DNA of 64,000 nt from Streptomyces sp. NBC_01478 (lineage in GTDB: Bacteria > Actinomycetota > Actinomycetes > Streptomycetales > Streptomycetaceae), in the NCBI RefSeq assembly GCF_036227225.1, contig NZ_CP109444.1, positions 10,211,501 to 10,275,500 of the forward strand, written 5' to 3'. Positions 41,485 to 50,587 of this stretch are shown one piece after another; position 1 is the stretch's first letter; each line of letters opens with the position of its first letter. The position numbers and the translations under genes are program-made. The notes under the pieces were generated by a model. It saw nothing but the letters and a program-made list of their open reading frames with translations. It made no database searches and was not told the origin of the DNA.

Positions 41485-42278
41485 CCACCACCACGATCGA
41501 ACCTCTGGCGGACATCACGCCCGCCGCCGTGGAAGTGCACGACGTCCACAAGTGGTACGGCGCGCACCGGGTGTTGGACGGCGTCGACCTGACGGTACGG
41601 CCCGGCGAGGTCACCGTGATCCTCGGTCCGTCCGGTTCCGGGAAGTCCACGCTGCTGCGGGTCATCAACCACCTGGAGAAGCCCGAGATCGGCTACGTCA
41701 GCGTCAACGGCGAGCTGATCGGTGTGAAGCAACAGGGCGGACGGCTAAAGGAGTTGAGCGAACGCGCCATCCTCACCCAGCGAGCCCGGATCGGGTTCGT
41801 CTTCCAGAACTTCAACCTCTTCCCGCATCTGACCGTCCTCGACAACGTGGCCGCCGCCCCCGTCGCCACCGGCAGGCTCGGCAAGCCCGAAGCCCTGGAA
41901 CTGGCAAGGGAGTTGCTCGGCCGCGTCGGTCTCGCCGAGAAGACGGGCGCCTACCCGAGGCAGCTCTCCGGCGGTCAGCAGCAGCGCGTCGCCATCGCGC
42001 GCGCCCTCGCCCTGCGCCCCGGAGTCATCCTCTTCGACGAACCGACCTCCGCCCTCGACCCCGAACTCGTCGGCGAAGTCCTCGCCGTCATCAAGGACTT
42101 GGCGACCAGCGGCACCACCCTCGTCATCGTCACCCACGAGATCGGCTTCGCCCGCGAGGTCGCCGACCGGGTCGTCTTCATCGACGGCGGAAAGATCGTC
42201 GAGCAGGGACCGCCGCACGAGGTCCTCGACAAACCGCAGCACGAACGGACCAGGGACTTCCTCAGCAAGGTCCTCTGA
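41481..42278 (+). CDS. Polar amino-acid-type ABC transporter ATPase
   Basis: A 265-aa nucleotide-binding subunit with Walker A GPSGSGKST, Q-loop FVFQNFNLFPHLT, signature LSGGQQQR, Walker B VILFDEPTSALDPE and H-loop VTHE, as in GlnQ/HisP. An insertion-like ERAILTQRARIG stretch precedes the Q-loop, as is common for this group. It powers the importer formed with the preceding permease and following binding protein, under the SAM-IV riboswitch. Confidence 0.96.
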   Translation: MTTTTIEPLADITPAAVEVHDVHKWYGAHRVLDGVDLTVRPGEVTVILGPSGSGKSTLLRVINHLEKPEIGYVSVNGELIGVKQQGGRLKELSERAILTQRARIGFVFQNFNLFPHLTVLDNVAAAPVATGRLGKPEALELARELLGRVGLAEKTGAYPRQLSGGQQQRVAIARALALRPGVILFDEPTSALDPELVGEVLAVIKDLATSGTTLVIVTHEIGFAREVADRVVFIDGGKIVEQGPPHEVLDKPQHERTRDFLSKVL

Positions 42279-42333
42279 GCCCGACCCGCACTTCCACCCT
42301 CATCAGCCCCGAACACCGAGCCTAGGAACAGCC

Positions 42334-43362
42334 ATGTCTACGCCCAGCCTTCGCAGCAGAATCACTCGCGGACTCACCGCGGGAACCGTCCTCGCCTCCC
42401 TCGCCGGTGGTCTCGCGGCCTGCGGCGGCGACAGCGACGCGGCCACCACGTCCGGCAGTGCCGCCTCCGGCACGGTCACCGTGGGCGCTCTCTCCCTCGG
42501 TGCCGCCAAGGAGGCGACGCTCAAGGTCGCCGAAGTGAAGTCCATCAGTGCCGAGTTGCCCAAGGCGACAGCGAAGAGCGGCAAGCTGGAGATCGGCGTC
42601 GGCTTCCTGCCCGCCGGTTCCCCGCCGCTCGGCTACGTCGGCTCGGACCAGAAGACCCTCACCGGTTCGGAGACCGACATCGCCCGCCTGGTCGCCGCCG
42701 TCCTCGGCCTCAAGCCCGAGCTGAAGAACTCCACTTGGGAGAACCTCTTCATCGGCCTGGACAGCGGCAAGGTCGACGTCGCCTTCTCCAACGTCACCGA
42801 CACCGAGGAGCGCAAGGCGAAGTACGAGTTCGCCTCCTACCGCGAGGACAACCTCGGCTTCGCGGTGAAGGCCGACAACTCCTGGAACTTCGACGGCAAT
42901 TACGAGAACCTCGCCGGCAAGACCGTCGCCGTGGGCGCCGGTACCAACCAGGAGCGGATCCTCCTGGAGTGGAAGAAGAAGCTGGCAGCCGAGGGCAAGA
43001 AGGCGCTCACCGTCAAGTACTTCCAGGACAACAACAGCACCTACCTCGCGCTGGCCTCCGGGAAGATCGACGCCTACCTCGCCCCGAACCCCTCGGTCGC
43101 CTACCAGGTCTCCTCGACCAAGGGCACGGCGAAGGCGATCCGCAACGCGGGCACGTACTCCGGCGCCGGATCCTCCCTGCAGGGCCTGATCGCGGCCACC
43201 GCGAAGAAGGACAGCGGCCTGGCCAAGCCCCTCGCGGACGCCATCAACTACCTGATCAAGAACGGGCAGTACGCCAAGTGGCTGACCGCCTGGAACCTCT
43301 CCAACGAGGCCGTCGCCAAGTCCGAGGTCAACCCGCCCGGACTGCCCCTCAGCGACTCCTGA
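42334..43362 (+). CDS. Amino-acid/organosulfur ABC transporter substrate-binding lipoprotein
   Basis: A 342-aa family-3 solute-binding protein. The signal peptide ends in a good lipobox (GGLAAC). The mature part has GFLPAGSPPLGYV, TGSETDIARLVAAVLGL, GKVDVAFSNVTDTEERKAKYEF and GKIDAYLAPNPSVAY, the usual two-lobe binding motifs. It is the receptor of the riboswitch-controlled importer. The ligand is probably a sulfur amino acid or related compound, judged from the regulation. A strong hairpin follows 16 bp after the stop. Confidence 0.93.
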   Translation: MSTPSLRSRITRGLTAGTVLASLAGGLAACGGDSDAATTSGSAASGTVTVGALSLGAAKEATLKVAEVKSISAELPKATAKSGKLEIGVGFLPAGSPPLGYVGSDQKTLTGSETDIARLVAAVLGLKPELKNSTWENLFIGLDSGKVDVAFSNVTDTEERKAKYEFASYREDNLGFAVKADNSWNFDGNYENLAGKTVAVGAGTNQERILLEWKKKLAAEGKKALTVKYFQDNNSTYLALASGKIDAYLAPNPSVAYQVSSTKGTAKAIRNAGTYSGAGSSLQGLIAATAKKDSGLAKPLADAINYLIKNGQYAKWLTAWNLSNEAVAKSEVNPPGLPLSDS

Positions 43363-43378
43363 CCCACCCTCTCGGCCA

Positions 43379-43409
43379 GGGGACCCCGTCGCGCCGCTAC
43401 GGGGTCCCC
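43379..43409 (+). terminator. Hairpin terminator after the importer operon
   Basis: GGGGACCCCGT (43379-43389) and ACGGGGTCCCC (43399-43409) form a perfect 11-bp stem with a 9-nt loop. It ends the ABC importer operon. The GNAT gene begins only 32 bp on in the same direction, so some read-through may be allowed. Confidence 0.75.
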
Positions 43410-43441
43410 ACCCGCGCGACCAGTACTGGAGCCGTCACCCG

Positions 43442-44179
43442 ATGTCTTCCACCGCCAGTATCGAAACCACCACGTCCCACATCCTGGACAACCCCGCCTG
43501 GGCCGCGCTCACCGGCCCGCACGCGCACTTCGCCGAGCGCGTCGGCTGCGCCGCCCGTTACCCCGTCGACGTCGCCGGCTTCAACGCCATCACCGACAAC
43601 GACGACCCACGCGCCTGGGCGGACCTGGCCACCCTCGTCGGTCCCGGCGGCAGCGCCGCGGTGCGCGGGGTGAGCGAGACCCCGGACGGCTGGGAGATCG
43701 TCCGTTCCGGACAGGGCGTCCAGCTCGTGGACACCGGGCTGCGGGCCGAGCCCGCCCCCGAGGCCGTACTCCTCGGCCCCGACGACGTCCCCGAGATCCT
43801 CGACCTGGTCGCCCGCACCGAACCCGGCCCCTATCTGCCCCGCACCGTCGAGCTGGGCACCTACCTCGGCATCCGCCACGACGGCCGGCTCATCGCGCTC
43901 GCCGGCGAACGTCTCCACCCGCCCGGCTGGACCGAGATCAGCGCTGTGTGCACCGACCCCGACCACCGCGGCCGGGGCCTGGCCACCCGCCTGGTCCGCG
44001 CGGTCGCCGCCGGCATCAAGGAACGCGGCGAGCACCCCTTCCTGCACGCGGCGGCCAACAACACCAACGCGATCCGGCTGTACGAGTCGATCGGCTTCAC
44101 CCTGCGCGCCCGTACCGTCTTCTCGCTCGTACGGCGCACCGGCCCGATCCCCGCCGCCTTTCCGGAAGAAACGGCATAG
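43442..44179 (+). CDS. GNAT family N-acetyltransferase
   Basis: A 245-aa protein. The C-terminal half is a GNAT domain with motif A VCTDPDHRGRGLATRLVRAV (acetyl-CoA pyrophosphate loop R-G-x-G-L) and motif B NNTNAIRLYESIGF. The first ~100 residues form an unrecognised N-terminal domain. It probably acetylates a small amine, perhaps detoxifying an imported sulfur compound or its product; the target is unknown. It lies between the riboswitch operon and leader ORF 3. Confidence 0.88.
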   Translation: MSSTASIETTTSHILDNPAWAALTGPHAHFAERVGCAARYPVDVAGFNAITDNDDPRAWADLATLVGPGGSAAVRGVSETPDGWEIVRSGQGVQLVDTGLRAEPAPEAVLLGPDDVPEILDLVARTEPGPYLPRTVELGTYLGIRHDGRLIALAGERLHPPGWTEISAVCTDPDHRGRGLATRLVRAVAAGIKERGEHPFLHAAANNTNAIRLYESIGFTLRARTVFSLVRRTGPIPAAFPEETA

Positions 44180-44226
44180 CTGTGCCGTTGTCGTCTTTGA
44201 AGCCGGACTCCGTGGAGGTGGAGCAC

Positions 44227-44316
44227 ATGTGTGGAGCGTCCATCGTTCACGTGTGTCTCACCACGCGGCAGCACATAGACCTGCTGCGCGTGGCCGGCGC
44301 GCTCTGTCGCCCCTGA
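44227..44316 (+). CDS. Leader peptide 3, upstream of the flavin monooxygenase operon
   Basis: A 29-aa ORF with a strong GGAGGTGGAG ribosome site. It has the leader signature RQHIDLLRVAGALC and three Cys codons (positions 2, 10 and 27), the last two residues before the stop. It lies 75 bp before the first of four luciferase-like monooxygenase genes. It is expected to couple their expression to cysteine supply. Confidence 0.83.
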   Translation: MCGASIVHVCLTTRQHIDLLRVAGALCRP

Positions 44317-44391
44317 CGCCGTTGCCCAGCCGCCGTGCGCCCATATCCAGGGGCCGGCGATCTCGTACGGACCTCCAGGAAGGCACCACTC

Positions 44392-45612
44392 GTGTCATCG
44401 ACCTCCCCTTCTCCGCTGCATCTCGCCGTCGCCCTCGACGGCACCGGCTGGCACCCGGCCTCCTGGCGCGAGCCGGTGGCCCGGCCCCGGGACCTGTTCA
44501 CCGCCGCGTACTGGGCCGACCAGGTCGCCGAGGCCGAGCGCGGTCTGCTCGACTTCGTGACCTTCGAGGACGGCCTCGGCCTCCAGTCCTCGCACTACGG
44601 CGACCTGGACGGCCGCACCGACCAGGTCCGCGGCCGCCTCGACGCCGTGCTCATCGCGGCCCGCATCGCGCCGCTCACCAGCCACATAGGTCTGGTCCCG
44701 ACGGTGGTGTCCACGCACACAGAGCCGTTCCACATATCCAAGGCGATCGCCACCCTCGACTACGTCAGCACCGGCCGCGCCGGTGTACGGGTGCAGCTCT
44801 CCGCCCGGCCGCACGAGGCCGACCACTTCGGACGGCGCACCTTCGAGCCGATCAGCCTGGAGAGCCTGCGGACCCCGGCCGGACAGGAGCGGCTCGCCGA
44901 GCACTTCGACGAGGCCGCCGACTACATCGAGGTCGTGCGCCGGCTCTGGGACAGTTGGGAGGACGACGCCGAGATCCGGGACACCGCCACCGGCCGCTTC
45001 GTCGACCGCGAGAAGCTGCACTACATCGACTTCGAGGGCCGGCACTTCAGCGTCAAGGGCCCCTCCATCACACCCCGGCCGCCGCAGGGCCAGCCGGTCG
45101 TCAGCTCTCTGGCCCACCAGACCGTCCCGTACCGGCTGGTGGCCCGTGCCACCGACATCGGCTACGTCACCCCGCACGACACCGACGACGCGCGCGCGAT
45201 CGTCGCGGAGATCCGCGCCGAACAGCAGGCCGCCGGCCGCGCCGACGAGCCGCTGCACATCTTCGGCGACCTGGTGGTCTTCCTCGACGACGACGAAGCC
45301 ACCGCGGTCGCCCGCCGCGAGCGGCTCGACGCCCTCGCGGGGGAGCCGTACACCAGCGACGCCCGCATCTTCGCCGGTACGCCCGCCCAACTCGCGGACC
45401 TGCTCCAGGAGTTGCAGTCGGCCGGGCTGACCGGCTTCCGGCTGCGGCCCGCCGTCGCCGGACACGACCTGCCGGCGATCACCCAGGGCCTGGTCCCCGA
45501 ACTCCAGCGCCGGGACGCCTTCCGCCGTGCCTACGAGGCCGACACCCTGCGCGGCCTGCTGGGGCTCGCCCGCCCCGCCAACCGCTACGCCGCTGCCGCG
45601 GCCACCGCCTGA
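44392..45612 (+). CDS. LLM-class flavin-dependent monooxygenase 1
   Basis: A 406-aa TIM-barrel luciferase-like monooxygenase: FEDGLGLQSSHYG, SHIGLVPTVVSTHTEPFH, STGRAGVRVQLSARP and FDEAADYIEVVRRLWDSWEDD are the typical blocks. Enzymes of this class use reduced FMN and oxygen, often to cleave C-S bonds of sulfonates or sulfones. GTG 44392 has AGGAAGG upstream. It is the first of four consecutive LLM genes behind leader ORF 3. No flavin reductase is encoded in the window, so reduced FMN must come from elsewhere. Confidence 0.9.
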   Translation: MSSTSPSPLHLAVALDGTGWHPASWREPVARPRDLFTAAYWADQVAEAERGLLDFVTFEDGLGLQSSHYGDLDGRTDQVRGRLDAVLIAARIAPLTSHIGLVPTVVSTHTEPFHISKAIATLDYVSTGRAGVRVQLSARPHEADHFGRRTFEPISLESLRTPAGQERLAEHFDEAADYIEVVRRLWDSWEDDAEIRDTATGRFVDREKLHYIDFEGRHFSVKGPSITPRPPQGQPVVSSLAHQTVPYRLVARATDIGYVTPHDTDDARAIVAEIRAEQQAAGRADEPLHIFGDLVVFLDDDEATAVARRERLDALAGEPYTSDARIFAGTPAQLADLLQELQSAGLTGFRLRPAVAGHDLPAITQGLVPELQRRDAFRRAYEADTLRGLLGLARPANRYAAAAATA

Positions 45613-45630
45613 GCCGGAGGACCGTACGAC

Positions 45631-47004
45631 ATGAGCAAGCCCCTGAAGCAGATCCACCTGGCCGCGCACTTCCCCGGTGTCAACAACACCACCGTGTGGA
45701 GCGACCCCGCGGCCGGCAGCCACATCGAGTTCAGTTCCTTCGCGCACTTCGCGCGGACGGCCGAACGCGCCAAGTTCGACTTCCTCTTCCTCGCCGAGGG
45801 CCTCAGGCTGCGCGAACAGGGCGGGAAGATCTACGACTTGGACGTGGTCGGCCGCCCCGACACCTTCACGATCCTCGCCGCGCTCGCCGCCGTCACCGAG
45901 CACCTCGGCCTGACCGGCACCATCAACTCCACCTTCAACGAGCCCTATGAAGTGGCCCGCCAGTTCGCCAGCCTCGACCACCTCTCCGGCGGTCGTGCGG
46001 CCTGGAACGTCGTCACCTCCTGGGACGCGTTCACCGGCGAGAACTTCCGCCGGGGCGGCTTCCTGCCGCAGGACGAGCGCTACTCCCGGGCCAAGGAGTT
46101 CCTCGCCACCACCAACGAACTCTTCGACTCCTGGCACGGCGACGAGATCCTCGCCGACCAGGCGAGCGGCACCTTCCTGGCCGACGCCAAGGCCGGGGCC
46201 TTCGTCCACCAGGGCCAACACTTCGACATCCAGGGTCAGTTCAACGTCCCGCGCTCCCCGCAGGGCCGCCCGGTGATCTTCCAGGCGGGTGACTCCGACG
46301 AGGGCCGTGAGTTCGCCGCGTCCAGTGCCGACGCCATCTTCAGCCGGTACAGCACCCTCACCGAGGGCCAGGCCTTCTACACCGACGTGAAGTCCCGCCT
46401 CGCCAAGTACGGCCGCAGGTCCGACCAGTTGCTGATCCTCCCGGCCGCTACCTTCGTGCTCGGCGACACCGACGCCGAGGCGGAAGACCTCGCGAAGGAG
46501 GTGCGCCGCCAGCAGGTCAGCGGCGCCACGGCCATCAAGCACCTGGAGTTCGTCTGGAACCGGGACCTGTCCTCCTACGACCCGGACGGCCCGCTGCCCG
46601 ACATCGACCCGGACGTCAGCGAGAACCACATCTCCAAGGGTCGCGCCCAAGTCCGCATGTACCGCGACCCGTTGGCCACCGCCCGCGAGTGGCGCGAGCG
46701 GGCCGCCGCCAACAACTGGTCCATCCGCGACCTGGTCATCGAGACCGGCAACCGGCAGGCCTTCATCGGCTCCCCGTCCACCGTCGCGAAGACCATCAAC
46801 GACTTCGTGCAGGCCGACGCCAGCGACGGCTTCATCCTCGTCCCGCACATCACGCCGACCGGCCTCGACCCCTTCGCCGACAAGGTCGTCCCGCTGCTCC
46901 AGGAACAGGGCGTCTTCCGCACCGAGTACGAGGGCCCGACCCTGCGCGACCACCTCGGCCTCGCCCACCCCGACGAGGTACGCGAGGAACGGGCGGCGTC
47001 GTGA
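45631..47004 (+). CDS. LLM-class flavin-dependent monooxygenase 2 (NtaA/SnaA/DszA type)
   Basis: A 457-aa protein of the NtaA/SnaA/DszA/DmoA group: HLAAHFPGVNNTTVW at the start, LEHLGLTGTINSTFNEPYE-type strand, LDHLSGGRAAWNVVTSWD and RPVIFQAGDSDEGREFAA. This group includes enzymes that open dibenzothiophene sulfone or oxidise dimethyl sulfide and aminopolycarboxylates. Organosulfur breakdown fits the context. GGAGG precedes the ATG. The stop overlaps the next start (GTGA). Confidence 0.92.
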   Translation: MSKPLKQIHLAAHFPGVNNTTVWSDPAAGSHIEFSSFAHFARTAERAKFDFLFLAEGLRLREQGGKIYDLDVVGRPDTFTILAALAAVTEHLGLTGTINSTFNEPYEVARQFASLDHLSGGRAAWNVVTSWDAFTGENFRRGGFLPQDERYSRAKEFLATTNELFDSWHGDEILADQASGTFLADAKAGAFVHQGQHFDIQGQFNVPRSPQGRPVIFQAGDSDEGREFAASSADAIFSRYSTLTEGQAFYTDVKSRLAKYGRRSDQLLILPAATFVLGDTDAEAEDLAKEVRRQQVSGATAIKHLEFVWNRDLSSYDPDGPLPDIDPDVSENHISKGRAQVRMYRDPLATAREWRERAAANNWSIRDLVIETGNRQAFIGSPSTVAKTINDFVQADASDGFILVPHITPTGLDPFADKVVPLLQEQGVFRTEYEGPTLRDHLGLAHPDEVREERAAS

Positions 47005-48098
47005 AGTTCCTCGCGATCACCCTCATCGTCCACCGCCCCGACCCGGTCACGGGCATACGGAAGCCGACCCACGAACGCTTCCGCGAGGTCCTCGAAAACG
47101 CCGTGCTGGCCGAGGAGTTGGGCTTCGACGGGTTCGGCGTGGGGGAGCGGCACGAGCGCCCCTTCATCTCCTCCTCGCCGACCGTCGTCCTCAGCCACAT
47201 AGCCGCGCTCACCCGCCGCATCCGCCTCTTCACGGCGGTCACCACGCTGAGCCTCCTCGACCCGGTCCGGGCCTACGAGGACTACGCCACGCTCGACCAT
47301 CTCTCCGGCGGCCGCCTGGACCTGATCATCGGCAAGGGCAACGGCACGGCCCAGCGCGAGCTGTTCCACGTCACGCCCGAGGACCAGTGGGAACGCAACG
47401 CCGAGAGCTACGAGGTGTTCCGGCAGCTCTGGCGGCAGGACAGGACGACGGCGAAGACCCGCTTCCGCCCGGAACTGAAGGACGCCGAGGTCTGGCCGAG
47501 GCCGTACCAGCAGCCGATCCGGGTCTGGCACGGCAGCGCGACGAGCAAGGAGAGCGTCGACCTGGCCGCCCGCTACGGCGACCCGCTGTTCTCCGCGAAC
47601 GTCACCAACCCCATAGAGCCCTATGCCGAGTTGATCCGCTACTACCGCGAACGCTGGGAGCACTACGGCCACGACCCGGCGGACATCGCGGTGGGCGCGG
47701 GCACGGCCGGCCTCTACGTCGCTCCGACGACCCAGGAGGCGCTGGCCGCCTACCGCCCGGTCTTCGAGAGCAACCTCGCCTTCCAGAAACAGATCGGCCT
47801 GCCCATCGTCTTCGAGACCCTGGAGGACTACGTCGAGCGCAGTTCCGCGCTGATCGGCAGTCCGCAGCAGGTCATCGACAAAGTGCACCGCTACCACGAG
47901 CAGTTCGGCCACACCGTGCTCCATCTCCACGCGGACGCCAGCGGCTTGACGGACGGTCAGCACCGGGACTCGCTGGAACTGTTCCAGTCGGCGGTGACTC
48001 CCGTGCTGCGCAAGGACATTCCGGACCCGCCGTTCGCCTGGGGACCCGTCCTGCCCGAGGCCGAGTCCGAGGCCGAGCCCGTGTCCGTCGGCCACTGA
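47001..48098 (+). CDS. LLM-class flavin-dependent monooxygenase 3
   Basis: A 365-aa LLM protein: FLAITLIVHRPDPV, EELGFDGFGVGERHERPF, LFTAVTTLSLLDPVRAYEDY, LDHLSGGRLDLIIGKGNG and VAPTTQEALAAYRPVF. The NxxxA flavin-binding style core and the conserved LDHLSGGR are present. GTG 47001 lies in the stop of monooxygenase 2, so the two are made together and may act in sequence or as partners. The substrate is not readable. Confidence 0.9.
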   Translation: MKFLAITLIVHRPDPVTGIRKPTHERFREVLENAVLAEELGFDGFGVGERHERPFISSSPTVVLSHIAALTRRIRLFTAVTTLSLLDPVRAYEDYATLDHLSGGRLDLIIGKGNGTAQRELFHVTPEDQWERNAESYEVFRQLWRQDRTTAKTRFRPELKDAEVWPRPYQQPIRVWHGSATSKESVDLAARYGDPLFSANVTNPIEPYAELIRYYRERWEHYGHDPADIAVGAGTAGLYVAPTTQEALAAYRPVFESNLAFQKQIGLPIVFETLEDYVERSSALIGSPQQVIDKVHRYHEQFGHTVLHLHADASGLTDGQHRDSLELFQSAVTPVLRKDIPDPPFAWGPVLPEAESEAEPVSVGH

Positions 48099-48109
48099 GG
48101 AGTGAGCAC

Positions 48110-49246
48110 GTGCCCCACATCCCGCTCGGCGTCCTCGACCTGGTCCCGATCTCCTCCGGCTCCACCGCGCCCGAAGCGCTGCGCAACTCCATCGAACTCG
48201 CCCAGCGGGCCGAGGAGTTCGGCTATGCCCGCTACTGGTTCGCCGAGCACCACCTCAACCCGGGCGTGGCGGGCACGTCCCCCGCGGTCGTCCTGGCGCT
48301 GACGGCCGCAGCGACCTCCACGATCCGGCTCGGCTCCGGCGCCGTCCAACTAGGCCACCGCACCGCGCTGTCCACGGTCGAGGAGTTCGGCCTGATCGAC
48401 GCGCTCCACCCCGGCCGCTTCGACCTGGGCCTGGGCCGCTCTAGCGGCCGACCGTCGCCCCCGCTGCCGTCGGCGACCCCGGTCGTCGACGGCCGGGCCC
48501 CCAACGGACTGCGCATCCCGCCCCGTTTCTCCTTCGAGTTCCTCCTCGGCTCACCCAGGATCGCCCTCCAGCGCCAACTGCTCCTGCTGCCCAACGCCAA
48601 GTCCCAGGAGTACGGCGAGCAGATCGCCGACGTCCTCGCGCTGCTGGCCGGCACCTACCGTTCCCCGGACGGCGTCGAAGCACATGTCGTACCGGGCGAG
48701 GGCGCCGACGTGGAGGTGTGGATCCTGGGCAGCAGCGGGGGCACGAGCGCGGAGGTCGCGGGCCGCAACGGCCTGCGGTTCGCGGCGAATTACCACGTCA
48801 GCCCCGCCACCGTCCTGGAGGCGGCGGACGGTTACCGCGCCGCGTTCCAGCCCTCCGACGTCCTCGACAAGCCGTACGTCAGCGTCTCCGCCGATGTCGT
48901 CGTCGCCGAGGACGACGAGACCGCCCGCGAACTTGCCACCGGCTACGGCTTGTGGGTGCGCTCCATCCGTACGGCGCGGGGCGCCATCCAGTTCCCGACC
49001 CCCGACGAGGCACGCGCCCACGTGTGGACCGACGAGGACCGCGAGCTGGTCCAGGACCGCGTCGACACCCAGTTCGTCGGTTCACCCGGCCGGGTCGCCG
49101 ACCACCTGGAACAACTCCAAGAGGCCACCGGCGCCGACGAGTTGCTCATCACCACCATCACCCACGACCACACGGACCGGGTGCGGTCGTACGAGCTCCT
49201 CGCCCGGGAATGGCGCCGACGGGGTCACTCCTCCCAGTCGAGCTGA
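48110..49246 (+). CDS. LLM-class flavin-dependent monooxygenase 4
   Basis: A 378-aa luciferase-like protein of the alkanal-monooxygenase-like branch: PLGVLDLVPISSGSTAPEAL, GYARYWFAEHHLNPGVAG, IRLGSGAVQLGHRTALSTVEEFGLIDALHPGRFDLGLGR split over the early core. GTG 48110 has GAGGAG at seven bases. It is the last gene of the four-gene LLM unit. Its 3' end overlaps a convergent small gene by 22 bp. Its sequence is clearly different from the other three, so these are not recent duplicates. Confidence 0.9.
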   Translation: MPHIPLGVLDLVPISSGSTAPEALRNSIELAQRAEEFGYARYWFAEHHLNPGVAGTSPAVVLALTAAATSTIRLGSGAVQLGHRTALSTVEEFGLIDALHPGRFDLGLGRSSGRPSPPLPSATPVVDGRAPNGLRIPPRFSFEFLLGSPRIALQRQLLLLPNAKSQEYGEQIADVLALLAGTYRSPDGVEAHVVPGEGADVEVWILGSSGGTSAEVAGRNGLRFAANYHVSPATVLEAADGYRAAFQPSDVLDKPYVSVSADVVVAEDDETARELATGYGLWVRSIRTARGAIQFPTPDEARAHVWTDEDRELVQDRVDTQFVGSPGRVADHLEQLQEATGADELLITTITHDHTDRVRSYELLAREWRRRGHSSQSS

Positions 49247-49599
49247 TGCTCCGGAGTCCCCACCGACCGCCCGTACGCGACCGCTTCGGCGCGGCCGACT
49301 TCGTCGCCGCGCCGATAGCGGAACACTCTTCCGGCGAAGACGACCACCCGCTCATCGCCGACCGTGAAGTCGGCGTACCAGCCGTTGGCCGGCTCCAGAG
49401 CAGCGGCGAGCGCGTCCGCGATCGGACCTGCGGCACTGTCGTCGTCGGCCTCCCACTCGACGAACGTCCAGGCGTCGGGCTGCCCGGCCGTCGCACTCGC
49501 CGAGTTGTCGACCCGCTCGACCTTGCGGATGCGCAGCCCGTGCGGCGCGAACACGGCACCGGGGCGCAGGCTCTCGCCGAGAACGTAACCCGTGATCAT
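49225..49599 (-). CDS. Conserved-looking small protein of unknown function
   Basis: A 124-aa soluble protein starting MITGYVLGESLRPGAVF. It has alternating strand-like stretches (LRIRKVERVDN, FVEWEADDDSA, YADFTVGDERVVVFAGRVF, RYRRGDEV) and looks like a small alpha/beta domain. No family was recognised. It is divergent from the GNAT gene (start within 40-50 bp) and convergent with monooxygenase 4. The regular codon use supports a real gene. No function is claimed. Confidence 0.7.
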   Translation of the reverse strand: MITGYVLGESLRPGAVFAPHGLRIRKVERVDNSASATAGQPDAWTFVEWEADDDSAAGPIADALAAALEPANGWYADFTVGDERVVVFAGRVFRYRRGDEVGRAEAVAYGRSVGTPEHQLDWEE

Positions 49600-49636
49600 G
49601 ACCCGTCTCCTTCTCGACTCCGAACGGCTCTCTGCC

Positions 49637-50122
49637 ATGATCGATACCATGGCCGTACGTATCGAGTCCGCCGATGTCACCGACCTCCACCAGGTCCTGG
49701 AGGACCACCCCCGCTACTGGGGAGAGCGTGACCTCCGCGCGCTCCATCTCACCGCGCTGGTGCGGGAGTTCGGATCCACCTGTCTGGTCGCCCGCGCCGA
49801 CGACGGCATCCGTGGGTACCTCTTCGGGTTCGTGACGCCCGACCACACCGGATACGTGCACCTGGTGGCGACCCGGGACGATGCCCGCGGCACCGGTCTC
49901 GGCCGCAGCCTGTACACGGCCTTCGTCGAGGCGGCCGGACGCCAGGGCGCGGTCCGCCTCAAGGCCATCACCTCGGTCACCAACGAGGGTTCGATCGCCT
50001 TCCACCGCAGCCTGGGCTTCGACGCGCGCACTGTGGAGGACTACGACGGCTCGGGCCGACCCCGCGTCGTCTTCACCCGCGAACTACCGTCCGGTCAGGG
50101 CTTCGAGAAGCGAAGCCAGTGA
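49637..50122 (+). CDS. GNAT family N-acetyltransferase (small)
   Basis: A single-domain GNAT protein of about 161 aa: LVATRDDARGTGLGRSLYTAFVEAA is motif A with the acetyl-CoA loop, and NEGSIAFHRSLGFD is motif B. The start is unclear: ATG 49637, ATG 49649 and GTG 49592 are all in frame, and none has a strong ribosome site. A leaderless transcript is possible because the divergent gene starts at 49599. The 3' end overlaps the convergent kinase gene by 39 bp. The substrate is unknown. Confidence 0.85.
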   Translation: MIDTMAVRIESADVTDLHQVLEDHPRYWGERDLRALHLTALVREFGSTCLVARADDGIRGYLFGFVTPDHTGYVHLVATRDDARGTGLGRSLYTAFVEAAGRQGAVRLKAITSVTNEGSIAFHRSLGFDARTVEDYDGSGRPRVVFTRELPSGQGFEKRSQ

Positions 50123-50587
50123 GTCCTCCGGTCGCTGTTCCGCGGTGTCGACCACGATGCGGTCGCGGTTCCACGGCTCGTACTCCCGGCCGACGACCTG
50201 CTCCCAGTCGGGCAACGGCAGATCCGGGATGTCGACCGACCGCGAGGCCACGCGCCGCCGGTGCTCGTCCGGGTCGGAGCAGACGATCTCGATCTCCACG
50301 GCGGGCACACCCGCCCGCACAGCCGTGTCGCGCCAGGCATCCCGCGTGACGGTCAGCGGATTGACGGACTCGGCGAGCACGGTCAGCCCCTGCCGCAGAT
50401 GTTCCTCGGCCAGGGCGTATCCCACGAGGTAGCCCACCGGACCCACCGGATGACGGGCCACCCCGGAGCGGACGATGGCCTGCTCGATGGTGTCGACCCG
50501 GAGGTGGACGGCACCGGTGCGGGCCGCGAGGAGACGCGCCAGTGTGGTCTTGCCGGTGGCAGGGAGGCCGCCGATGCTGATCAGCAT
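50084..50587 (-). CDS. Small P-loop kinase (AAA_33 / zeta-toxin-like fold)
   Basis: A 167-aa protein with an N-terminal Walker A GGLPATGKTTLARLL and a later DPDEHRRRVASR lid segment, as in gluconate-kinase- and chloramphenicol-phosphotransferase-like enzymes. It would phosphorylate a small hydroxyl compound. The gene overlaps the APH-like kinase gene by 7 bp, at the end of the importer operon (binding protein, permease, ATPase, APH, kinase). Two different kinases coupled to one importer suggest trapping or activation of the imported compound (inference). Confidence 0.85.
   Translation of the reverse strand: MLISIGGLPATGKTTLARLLAARTGAVHLRVDTIEQAIVRSGVARHPVGPVGYLVGYALAEEHLRQGLTVLAESVNPLTVTRDAWRDTAVRAGVPAVEIEIVCSDPDEHRRRVASRSVDIPDLPLPDWEQVVGREYEPWNRDRIVVDTAEQRPEDSLASLLEALTGR

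Noticed and set aside
44395..46968. 857-codon minus-strand frame over the monooxygenase genes
   Set aside because: Gly/Val/Glu-rich antisense frame without domains, opposite two well-supported LLM genes.
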